A stretch of 64,000 nt of DNA from the NCBI GenBank assembly GCA_019115745.1, contig DXDA01000007.1, positions 43,484 to 107,483 on the forward strand. The letters are read 5' to 3'. The notes below the pieces were generated by a model. That model worked only from the letters and a program-made list of their open reading frames with translations. It had not been told where the DNA came from and did not search any database. Numbering within the stretch: position 1 is the first letter of the stretch; each line of letters begins with the position of its first letter. The DNA is from Candidatus Alistipes intestinigallinarum. GTDB taxonomy: Bacteria > Bacteroidota > Bacteroidia > Bacteroidales > Rikenellaceae. The position numbers were made by a program, and so were the translations under genes. This document shows, piece by piece, positions 43,259-51,491 of the stretch.

Positions 43259-46200
43259 ATGGAAAATTTTTATAAAACAAGATTCGGACGCGCCCGCCAG
43301 TTGCAACATGCGGGTATCGTTCTGCTTCTTCTGTTGTTCCTGGCAGTGGATGCAGGCGCCGCGTACGCTCAAAGTTCGGGCGCTGCCGCCCAAAGTTCCG
43401 CGACTTCGAAAAAGCATCGTGTCACCGGTACCGTCACCGACACCGACGGATCCCCGCTGGTCGGAGCCACCGTTTACATCCAGAACACCAACATCGGTAC
43501 CACGACCAATACCGACGGTCTCTTCGTCATCGACGTCGCTCCCGAACAGGAGATCACCATCAGCTACATCGGCTACCTGTCGCAGACCCTGCCGGTCTAC
43601 GGCCGCGATGTGATCAACGTCCAACTGAAGGCCGACACGGACCAGATCGAAGAGGTCGTCGTCGTGGGTTACGGCAAGCAGAAACGACAGGCCATGGTCA
43701 GCTCCATCGCCACGGTAGGTTCGCGCGACCTGATGCAGTCGGCATCGAGCAACTTGACGAGCAACCTCGCCGGTCAGCTCGCCGGTCTGATCAGTATCCA
43801 GCGCAGCGCCGAGCCCGGACGTGACGACGCCGAGTTCTGGATCCGCGGTATCAGCACCTTCAAGGGCGGTACGGAACCCCTGGTGCTGGTCGACGGCGTG
43901 CCCCGCGACATCAACAACATCGAACCCGACGAAATCGAAACCTTCAGCATCCTCAAGGATGCAGCCGCTACGGCCGTCTACGGTGCCGAGGGTGCCAACG
44001 GCGTCATCCTGGTGACCACCAAGCGCGGTACGATCTCCAAACCGAAGATCTCCTTCCGCATCGAGCAGTCGATCGCCTCGCCGCAGCGCCTGCCGGAGTT
44101 CGTCGACTCGTGGGACTACCTCGAACTGGCCAATGAGGCGCGCTTCAACGACGGTCTGACCCCCAACTTCAGCGAGGAGACCATTCAGCTCTACCGCGAC
44201 CGCGTGGACAACGACCTCTATCCCAATACGCAGTGGATCGACGAACTGGTCAAGAAGGCCGTGCACAGCCAGCGCTACACGCTTAATTTCCGCGGCGGCG
44301 CCGAGAATGCCAAATACTTCGTATCGATGGCCTACTACCAGACCGACGGCGTATTCAAGGAGAACCCCAACGGCAAATACAACAGCAACTTCGGGTTCGA
44401 GCGCTACAACCTGCGCAGCAACATCGACCTGAAGGTGAGCAAGAGCACCAATCTGAGCATCGACCTGGCCGGACAGTACACCCACCGCCGGACGGCGAAC
44501 CGCTCGGCCGACGACATCTTCTCGTTCATCCTCCACACGCCGTCGTACCTCTTCCCGGCGATCTACAGCGACGGTACGCTGGCATCCTACGAGAAGCAGG
44601 CCGACGCCAACAACCGAAACCCCTACAACATGCTCTACAACCAGGGTTACCGCCAGGAGTGGGGAACCAAGATCCAGTCGAAAGTCACCTTGGATCAGGA
44701 CCTGAAGTTCATCACCCAGGGACTGAGCGCCCGTGCGAGCGTCAGCTTCGACTACGACGGTAGCGCCGCCACGCTGCGCGACTACTGGCCGAGCCTCTAC
44801 CACGCCAGCGGCCGCGATGCCGAAGGCAACCTGATCTTCACGACCACCTCCTCGGGATCGCCCGAAATCGAAGACCCGGAGTTCACGTCGACCAGCTACC
44901 TGCGCAAGATCTATATCGAAGGGGCCATCAACTACCAGCGCACCTTCAACTACGTACACAACCTGGGCGCCATGCTTCTCTACATGCAGAAGGAGGAGCA
45001 ATACAACGATCCGGTGCTTCCCTACCGCAAACAGAGCGTCGTGGGACGTATCACCTATTCGTACGACAACCGTTACTTCATCGAGGGTAACTTCGGTTAC
45101 ACCGGAAGTGAGACCTTCGCCAAGAACAACCGTTTCGGATTCTTCCCGGCCGTGGGTGTCAGCTACTTCATCTCCAACGAGAAGTTCTATCCCGAAAGCC
45201 TCAAGCGTGTGATGAACAACCTGAAGGTCCGCCTCTCGATCGGCCGCACGGGTAACGACGATACGGGTACCGACCGATTCCTCTACCGCGCAACGTTCGC
45301 AACCAACGGACACACCTTCAACCAGGGAATCGGAACCGCGGCTTCGAACGGCATGGGCGCCGGTATCTACGACCTGCTCTTCGCCAACGACGACATCCAC
45401 TGGGAGATCGAGACCAAGCGTAACGTCGGACTCGACCTGGGATTCTTCGACAACGAGATCGAAATCACGGCCGACTACTTCAACAACCGCCGTAAGGACA
45501 TCCTCCTGCAGCGCAACACCGTCCCGGGCGTAGCCGGATTCCACGCAAAACCGTGGCAGAACTACGGTATCGTGGACAACTGGGGTGTCGACGCCAGCCT
45601 GAATGCCCACCACGACTTCGGCCCGGTACGCATCAGCGCCCGCGGTACGTTCACCTTCGCCCGCAACAAGATCATCGAGTACGACGAGTTGAATCAGCTC
45701 TACGACTACCAGAAGGTCACCGGTACGCGCGTGAACGAGAACACGCTCTACATCGCCGAGCGCCTCTATACCGAGGATGACTTCATCCGCACGCAGAATG
45801 CCAACGGAACCTACTCCTACGAGCTGAAGCCGGGTCTGCCGACCGTCGCCCTGTCGGGAACCCTCGGCCCCGGTGACATCAAGTTCGTCGACATGAACCA
45901 CGACGGCATCATCGACAGCAACGACAAGGTCCGCGGCGTGGGTCACCCCTACAACCCGGAAATCAACTACGGTTTCGGTCTCAATATCGAGTACAAAGGC
46001 TTCTACGTCAGCGCCTTCTTCCAGGGTACGGGCAACTCGTCGGTACTGCTGGCCGAGGGTAACAGCACCTTCTGGCCCTTCAACTGGTACGAGGACAAGG
46101 CGAACTACCGTACGCTCTTCCTCGACCGCTGGACCGCCGACAACCCGCGTCAGGACGTGACGATGCCCCGTCTGCACAGCCACTACAGCTACAACGTCAA

Positions 46201-46453
46201 CAAGGAGCCGAACACCTGGTGGCTCCGCAGCGGCAACTTCCTGCGCTTCAAGAACCTCGAAATCGGATACAACCTGCCCAAGACCTTCCTGCGCAAACTC
46301 CGCCTCGAAGCCGCTCGGGTTTACATGTTGGGCAACAACCTCTGCGTCTGGGACGACATCAAGTATTGGGACCCCGAACAGGGCAACCGCAACAAGGGTA
46401 TGAGCTACCCCATGTCGCGCACCTTCACGCTGGGAGTCGAAGTGAATTTCTAA
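43259..46453 (+). CDS. SusC/RagA-family TonB-dependent outer-membrane transporter (locus 2)
   Basis: The 1064-residue protein has a long signal region ending AAYAQ, a carboxypeptidase D regulatory-like domain (VTGTVTDTDGSPLVGATVYI), the plug start IEEVVVVGYGKQKRQAMVSS, and plug motifs VLVDGVPRDINNIEPDEIE and ILKDAAATAVYGAEGANGV. The barrel ends in LGVEVNF with the terminal aromatic residue. It imports the oligosaccharides made by the surface enzymes of this locus. An earlier in-frame codon at 43175 would place a 28-residue unrelated leader in front; 43259 is better. The susD gene follows after 17 bases. Confidence 0.95.
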   Translation: MENFYKTRFGRARQLQHAGIVLLLLLFLAVDAGAAYAQSSGAAAQSSATSKKHRVTGTVTDTDGSPLVGATVYIQNTNIGTTTNTDGLFVIDVAPEQEITISYIGYLSQTLPVYGRDVINVQLKADTDQIEEVVVVGYGKQKRQAMVSSIATVGSRDLMQSASSNLTSNLAGQLAGLISIQRSAEPGRDDAEFWIRGISTFKGGTEPLVLVDGVPRDINNIEPDEIETFSILKDAAATAVYGAEGANGVILVTTKRGTISKPKISFRIEQSIASPQRLPEFVDSWDYLELANEARFNDGLTPNFSEETIQLYRDRVDNDLYPNTQWIDELVKKAVHSQRYTLNFRGGAENAKYFVSMAYYQTDGVFKENPNGKYNSNFGFERYNLRSNIDLKVSKSTNLSIDLAGQYTHRRTANRSADDIFSFILHTPSYLFPAIYSDGTLASYEKQADANNRNPYNMLYNQGYRQEWGTKIQSKVTLDQDLKFITQGLSARASVSFDYDGSAATLRDYWPSLYHASGRDAEGNLIFTTTSSGSPEIEDPEFTSTSYLRKIYIEGAINYQRTFNYVHNLGAMLLYMQKEEQYNDPVLPYRKQSVVGRITYSYDNRYFIEGNFGYTGSETFAKNNRFGFFPAVGVSYFISNEKFYPESLKRVMNNLKVRLSIGRTGNDDTGTDRFLYRATFATNGHTFNQGIGTAASNGMGAGIYDLLFANDDIHWEIETKRNVGLDLGFFDNEIEITADYFNNRRKDILLQRNTVPGVAGFHAKPWQNYGIVDNWGVDASLNAHHDFGPVRISARGTFTFARNKIIEYDELNQLYDYQKVTGTRVNENTLYIAERLYTEDDFIRTQNANGTYSYELKPGLPTVALSGTLGPGDIKFVDMNHDGIIDSNDKVRGVGHPYNPEINYGFGLNIEYKGFYVSAFFQGTGNSSVLLAEGNSTFWPFNWYEDKANYRTLFLDRWTADNPRQDVTMPRLHSHYSYNVNKEPNTWWLRSGNFLRFKNLEIGYNLPKTFLRKLRLEAARVYMLGNNLCVWDDIKYWDPEQGNRNKGMSYPMSRTFTLGVEVNF

Positions 46454-46470
46454 TTTAAGGAGAACAGACC

Positions 46471-48309
46471 ATGAAACAGAAAATCGCAAAAATACTTTCG
46501 TTCGGACTGCTGGCCTGCACGGCCTGGTCGTGCAGCTTCCTGGACGTTTCCGACGAACTGGCCGGCGGCATTTCCGACATCTCGCAGGTCTTCAGCAATG
46601 TCGACCGCACGAAAAAATGGTATTCCCAGGTCTTCAACAACCGTCCGGACTATTCGGCCGTTTTCGTCTCTTCGAGCCCGATGGGCAACCCCTGGACCTC
46701 GATGGCCGACGAAGTCTACACGCGTGAAATGGACAAGGCCGGCAAGTACGTGGAGTGGAACTCCGCAAACACCAACAGTTCCCGGTGGACTACGCTCTAC
46801 GAGAGCATCCGCCAGGCCAACATCTTTCTCGAACAAGCCCATCCGATCGTGGATGAGGGAGGCCCCGACGCCGACCGTCTGACCGAAGACGAGATCAAGC
46901 TCTACAAGGCCAACGTACGCTTCATGCGCGCTGCCTACCACTACTATCTGATGGAGCTCTTCGGCCCGATTCCCATCGTCGACCACTCGATGACGCTCGA
47001 AGACGACCTCGACCTTCCGCGTAACTCGCTCGACGAGGTGATCAACTGGATCGACTCCGAACTGGCGGCTTGTATGCAGGAGATGTACCAGGAGCCGTAT
47101 CACGATCAGGAGAACATGCGCGCCGTACCGACCAAGGGTGCCGCCATGGCTCTGCGTGCGAAACTCTGGGTCTATGCCGCCAGCCCGCTCTTCAACGGCG
47201 GATGGCCCGAGGCACTGACCCTGACGAACACCGACGGGAAGCGGCTCTTCCCCGACCGTGACGAATCGAAACTCCAGACGGCCGTAGACCGCCTGCGCGA
47301 ATTCCTCGACTATGCCGAGCAGAACAATCGCTACTCGCTCTATGAGAAGACGGGCGATCCCGCTACGGACCTCTACAATCTCTTCCAGGAGTACAACGAG
47401 GAGATCATCTGGGCCACCTCGACGAGTTCGTGGGGTTCGCTCGGCAGCCTGCAGTTCGACACCATGGCCACGCCGCGCTGCGAACCGCAGGGACAGGGCG
47501 GTCTCCACGTCCTGCAGGAGCTCGTCGACGACTTCTACATGAAGGACGGTCTGCCCATCAAGGAGACTTCGTTCCTGCCCAAGTCGGACCTCTATCCGGA
47601 CAACGAAGCCGAGATGGGAACCTACAACGGCGTACAGGTTTCGAAGATGTACATCGACCGCGAGCCGCGTTTCTACAACACGATCACCTTCTCGGGCATG
47701 AAGTGGCACATCAGCAACAACGAGGTGCAGTTCTACAAGGGCGGAAACTCCGACAACTCCGTAGCCGACGGTGCCCCGCGTACGGGTTACCTGCTCTACA
47801 AGCGCATGAACCGCACGGTACACGGATCGGGTGTTTCAGGCTCCGTCACCTCGAAGTACCGTCCGTCGATCATCTTCCGTCTGGCCGAGTTCTACCTGCT
47901 CTACGCCGAGATGCTCAACGAGGTGGACCCGGGGAATTCCGACGTACTGAAATATGTGAACCTCGTGCGCAGGCGTGCCGGACTGGAGGACCTCGAAGTG
48001 CTCAACGACGCCATCAAGGGCAACCAGGAGCTGCAGCGTGAGGCCATCCGCCGCGAAAGCCGCATCGAGCTGGCCACCGAAGGACAGCGCTACTTCGACG
48101 TACGCCGCTGGATGATCGCCGACAAGGCGGTCGGAGAAGGCGGTCAGGGCGGTGACTTCACCGGCATGAACGTCGACCAGCCCCAGCCCGGGTACTACAC
48201 CCGCACGAAGCTGCAGACCCGTGTCTTCAAGAACAAGAACTACCTCTTCCCGATTCCGCTCGACGAGATCAAGCGCAGCAAGGTCCTCGTGCAGAACCCC
48301 GGATGGTAG
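46471..48309 (+). CDS. SusD/RagB-family glycan-binding lipoprotein (locus 2)
   Basis: The 612-residue surface lipoprotein has a lipobox (AWSC) and the typical start SFLDVSDE. SusD features include YESIRQANIFLEQAH, VRFMRAAYHYYLMELFGPIP and, near the end, IFRLAEFYLLYAEMLNEVDP, REAIRRESRIELATEGQRYFDVRRW and NYLFPIPLDEI. It should cap the SusC barrel encoded upstream and bind the same glycan. It is followed after 30 bases by the Ig/discoidin lipoprotein genes. Confidence 0.95.
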   Translation: MKQKIAKILSFGLLACTAWSCSFLDVSDELAGGISDISQVFSNVDRTKKWYSQVFNNRPDYSAVFVSSSPMGNPWTSMADEVYTREMDKAGKYVEWNSANTNSSRWTTLYESIRQANIFLEQAHPIVDEGGPDADRLTEDEIKLYKANVRFMRAAYHYYLMELFGPIPIVDHSMTLEDDLDLPRNSLDEVINWIDSELAACMQEMYQEPYHDQENMRAVPTKGAAMALRAKLWVYAASPLFNGGWPEALTLTNTDGKRLFPDRDESKLQTAVDRLREFLDYAEQNNRYSLYEKTGDPATDLYNLFQEYNEEIIWATSTSSWGSLGSLQFDTMATPRCEPQGQGGLHVLQELVDDFYMKDGLPIKETSFLPKSDLYPDNEAEMGTYNGVQVSKMYIDREPRFYNTITFSGMKWHISNNEVQFYKGGNSDNSVADGAPRTGYLLYKRMNRTVHGSGVSGSVTSKYRPSIIFRLAEFYLLYAEMLNEVDPGNSDVLKYVNLVRRRAGLEDLEVLNDAIKGNQELQREAIRRESRIELATEGQRYFDVRRWMIADKAVGEGGQGGDFTGMNVDQPQPGYYTRTKLQTRVFKNKNYLFPIPLDEIKRSKVLVQNPGW

Positions 48310-48339
48310 GCCCAAAAGACAACCCTTAAAATCAAGACA

Positions 48340-50100
48340 ATGAAAAAGATCAGCATATTTCTGTTCGCAGCGGCGGCCCTGATATGGGGGGCCGGCTGCG
48401 AGGAGAGTTCCGACACGGACAAAGGGATTACCGTTTCGGCCATTGCGCTGGACTCGTCGCTCAGCGGCGGTATCACGCTGGTGGTCGGCGAAACGACCAA
48501 CATTGCCGGGAAAGTCTCCGTTCTGCCCGAAGAGGCTGCGGGACTGCCCGAAAGCTACCATTCGTCGGACACGTCGATCGTTACGGTCGATGAGGCCGGC
48601 AACGTGAAAGCCGTATCTCCCGGTCTGGCGATGATCACGATCACCGTGGGCGGCAAAAACGCCCACTTCGAGGTGAAGATCGAGGCGCAGAAGGTTCCCG
48701 TGGAGTCGGTGACGCTGCCCGAGGAGTGGGCCGACGGGGTCACCCTGAAGGCCGGTGAAACGATGGATATCGCCAACAAGGCTTCGTACACGCCGTCGGA
48801 TGCCACCCATACGGACGAAAGCTATGCCTCGTCGAACGAGGAGGTGGCTACGGTCAGCGCCGAAGGTCTCGTAACGGCCCTCAAGCCCGGAGAGACGGAG
48901 ATCACGATCACCATCGACAGCAAGTCGGCTTCGTTTACGCTGACGGTCGAGAAGGTCGCCGTCGAGACGGTGACGCTGCCCGACGAGTGGAAAGAGGGTG
49001 TCGAAATCGCCCTGGACGGCACGCTGGAGTTGGCCGGCAAGGTAACGATTGCTCCCGAGAACGCTACCTACAAGGAGGAGAGCTATGCCTCGTCGAACGA
49101 GGAAGTGGCTACGGTCAGCGCCGAAGGTATCGTAACGCCGCTGCAGGTCGGAACGACCACGATCTCGATCACGGTCGACGGTGTAACGGCCTCGTTCGAG
49201 CTGACAGTCGTAACGGAAGTTCCCGTGGACATCGAGACCATTACGATTACCGACGGCCGCTGGAACAACTCGCTGGGTACGGCAAGTGTCGAACTCAAGG
49301 ACGGAACGGCGACCTACGATCTCTATTCGCGTCTGGTCATCACCCCCGAGAATCAGAACGAGGGCGTGGCGTATCAGATCGTCAACATGGACGGCGAATT
49401 TATCGACATCGACGAAAACGGCCTGATCACCTGCAAGAAGGTGGGTACGGCCACGGTGGTCGTTACGGCGAAGAACCACAAAAATCTGGGCCAAGGCAAT
49501 CCCAAGAAGGTAATCTTCACCTTGAACATTACCGATCCGAACGACCTCGACCGCACCGGCTGGAGCATGTCGGCATCGGGACCGATCAAGGGTACCGAAG
49601 GCAGCGCCACGGCTGCGCTCGACGAGGTATTCGGCACGAGTTCGTTCCCGACTGCAAGCGCATCAATTCCGGCTTCTGATGCAACGATCTTCGGATTGGA
49701 CCGTCCCGGCAAGAATGGCGCCGGCGACACGATCTGGTTCGTGGTCGATATGCAGCAGCAGAGGAGCGTAAACTACTTCCGCATCATGCACCAAGGCGTA
49801 CGCAACGCCGACCGCGGCTGCCGTTGGAATGGTTTCACGCTCATCGAAGGCAGCAACGACAATTCAACCTGGACGACGATTGCCGAAAATGTAAAGCTGC
49901 CCGATATGAGTTACAAGTCGCAGCTCGACCCGAACGACGGCGGCACCCGCAATATCGACGATTATCGCACGACATCGAATGTAAAGTTCCCCTCAACAGC
50001 AAATTACCGCTACCTGCGGTTTGTCGGCAAGGCAGACAACTTTACGGGATCGAACGGCACCTGCCAGATTGCGGAACTCTATCTCGGTTATGCGGAGTAG
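48340..50100 (+). CDS. Surface lipoprotein with Ig-like repeats and a discoidin-like domain
   Basis: The 586-residue lipoprotein (IWGAGC, then EESSD) has about three tandem Ig-like (Big_2 type) repeats of ~87 residues with recurring motifs YHSSDTSIVTVDEAGNV, YASSNEEVATVSAEGLV and YASSNEEVATVSAEGIV, plus a fourth, divergent unit. The C-terminal ~150 residues (DRPGKNGAGDTIWFVVDMQ, VNYFRIMHQG, GSNDNSTWTTIAENV, YRYLRFVGKADN) are a discoidin (F5/8 type C) beta-sandwich that often binds carbohydrate. Position after SusD fits a SusE/F-like glycan-binding protein. The repeats hold near-identical DNA stretches at 48820-48877 and 49081-49138, a sign of recent internal duplication. Confidence 0.82.
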   Translation: MKKISIFLFAAAALIWGAGCEESSDTDKGITVSAIALDSSLSGGITLVVGETTNIAGKVSVLPEEAAGLPESYHSSDTSIVTVDEAGNVKAVSPGLAMITITVGGKNAHFEVKIEAQKVPVESVTLPEEWADGVTLKAGETMDIANKASYTPSDATHTDESYASSNEEVATVSAEGLVTALKPGETEITITIDSKSASFTLTVEKVAVETVTLPDEWKEGVEIALDGTLELAGKVTIAPENATYKEESYASSNEEVATVSAEGIVTPLQVGTTTISITVDGVTASFELTVVTEVPVDIETITITDGRWNNSLGTASVELKDGTATYDLYSRLVITPENQNEGVAYQIVNMDGEFIDIDENGLITCKKVGTATVVVTAKNHKNLGQGNPKKVIFTLNITDPNDLDRTGWSMSASGPIKGTEGSATAALDEVFGTSSFPTASASIPASDATIFGLDRPGKNGAGDTIWFVVDMQQQRSVNYFRIMHQGVRNADRGCRWNGFTLIEGSNDNSTWTTIAENVKLPDMSYKSQLDPNDGGTRNIDDYRTTSNVKFPSTANYRYLRFVGKADNFTGSNGTCQIAELYLGYAE

Positions 50101-50185
50101 CTTTTGAGAACGGCCCGGCTCCGGCGGCCGGTAACACGACGGTCGCCGGGGCCCAACAAAAAAAAGCATAAACACCAGAAAAATT

Positions 50186-51358
50186 ATGAAAAAAATAAGT
50201 ATCTGTCTGTTTGCCGCAGCCGCTCTGCTGGGCATCGGTTGCGACGACAAGGTCCCCGAACCCGGAACGCTCGACGTTCCCGTACAGAGCGTCACCCTCG
50301 ACGAGTCGCTCAGCAACGGTGTCACGCTCGAAGTCGGCCAGACACTCGACGCAGCCCTGAAGGTGCATGTCGAACCCTACAACGCTACGGACCTGGCCGA
50401 AACCTTCTATTCGTCGAACGTCGAAGTGGCTACGGTCACCGCAAAAGGAGTCGTAACGGCCCAGAAACCGGGCATCACCATGATCTCGATCTACGTAGGC
50501 GGCTTTGAAGTCTACTTCACCATTACGGTCGTCGACAAGATCCCCGTCTACATCGAAGAGATGGTCTTCGTCTCGCAAAGCAAAGAGGTCGAAATTGATT
50601 CGGAACTCAACCTGATGGATCAGCTTTCGATCAACCCCACCGACCAGAACGTCGGAGTGATCTTCGAGTCGAGCAACACGGATGTCGCTACGGTGGACTC
50701 CAACGGGGTGCTCCACGCCCTGAAGGTGGGCAAGACGGTCATCACCGCAACCCCCGCAGCCAAGGAAAACGACAGTGACCCGGATATCTCCGTGACCATG
50801 GAGGTTCAGGTGATCCGCACCGTTACCGAGGATTGCGACCGGACCGGCTGGACCATCAGCGCCACCTCCCACAGCCTGCCGACAACCCCGACCAAAAACA
50901 GCGTAACGGCAGCCTTCGACGATGATGCCAACGGCACCTCGAACTTCGGTCTGACCCGTCCGGGCAAGAACTCAGGAGGCGTCAACCTGAGCAGTCAGCC
51001 GGACATCCAGATCTGGTTCGTGGTCGACATGACGAAGACCCAAAAGGTGAACTACCTGCGCATCCGCCATATCTCCACCTCCCAGCCGGATTACGGAACC
51101 CGCTGGCACAAGTTCGTAGAGATTTTGGGCAGTGATACCGGCGAAGACGGCAGTTGGAACTCCATCGCCACGAATGTCAATTTCGACAGCATGTCCAGTG
51201 TCCTGGGCAACCGGGATACCGGAAACGTATCGATCCCGACGGCGGAATACCGGTACCTGAAATTCGTCGGCGACAAGAGCTGCTTCGATACGACCGGAAA
51301 TACGGCCCAGATCAACGAGCTGTACCTCGGTCTGGAGAGCAAGATCACCGAGGAGTAA
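50186..51358 (+). CDS. Surface lipoprotein with Ig-like and discoidin-like domains, shorter paralogue
   Basis: The 390-residue lipoprotein (LGIGC, then DDKVPEP) is a shorter relative of the preceding protein, sharing the MKKISI-CLFAAAALL type signal. It has about two Ig-like units (YSSNVEVATVTAKGVV, ESSNTDVATVDSNGVL) and a C-terminal discoidin-like domain (IQIWFVVDMTKTQKVNYLRI, EYRYLKFVGDKSC). It probably binds the same or a related glycan at the cell surface with different reach or specificity. The 85-base gap before it contains a GC-rich self-complementary stretch; two hairpins follow its stop. Confidence 0.82.
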   Translation: MKKISICLFAAAALLGIGCDDKVPEPGTLDVPVQSVTLDESLSNGVTLEVGQTLDAALKVHVEPYNATDLAETFYSSNVEVATVTAKGVVTAQKPGITMISIYVGGFEVYFTITVVDKIPVYIEEMVFVSQSKEVEIDSELNLMDQLSINPTDQNVGVIFESSNTDVATVDSNGVLHALKVGKTVITATPAAKENDSDPDISVTMEVQVIRTVTEDCDRTGWTISATSHSLPTTPTKNSVTAAFDDDANGTSNFGLTRPGKNSGGVNLSSQPDIQIWFVVDMTKTQKVNYLRIRHISTSQPDYGTRWHKFVEILGSDTGEDGSWNSIATNVNFDSMSSVLGNRDTGNVSIPTAEYRYLKFVGDKSCFDTTGNTAQINELYLGLESKITEE

Positions 51359-51364
51359 CCCGAT

Positions 51365-51413
51365 ACCGGGCATCGGACGCACGGGACGTTGCGACCGCAG
51401 ACCGATGCCCGGT
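51365..51413 (+). terminator. Hairpin after the second Ig/discoidin lipoprotein gene
   Basis: ACCGGGCATCGG and CCGATGCCCGGT pair perfectly over 12 bases with a 25-base loop, starting seven bases after the stop. There is no long T-run after it. Confidence 0.6.
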
Positions 51414-51427
51414 CCTTCAAGCTATCG

Positions 51428-51466
51428 GAAAGGGCCCAAAGCGTGATCTTTGAGCCCTTTCTTTTC
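51428..51466 (+). terminator. Terminator-like hairpin before the GH115 gene
   Basis: GAAAGGGCCCAAAG pairs with CTTTGAGCCCTTTC (one mismatch) across a 6-base loop, followed by TTTTC. It reads rightward and would end most transcripts before GH115, so that gene may depend on read-through or its own promoter. Confidence 0.7.
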
Positions 51467-51491
51467 GAAAACCCTAAATTCACGAAAAAGC

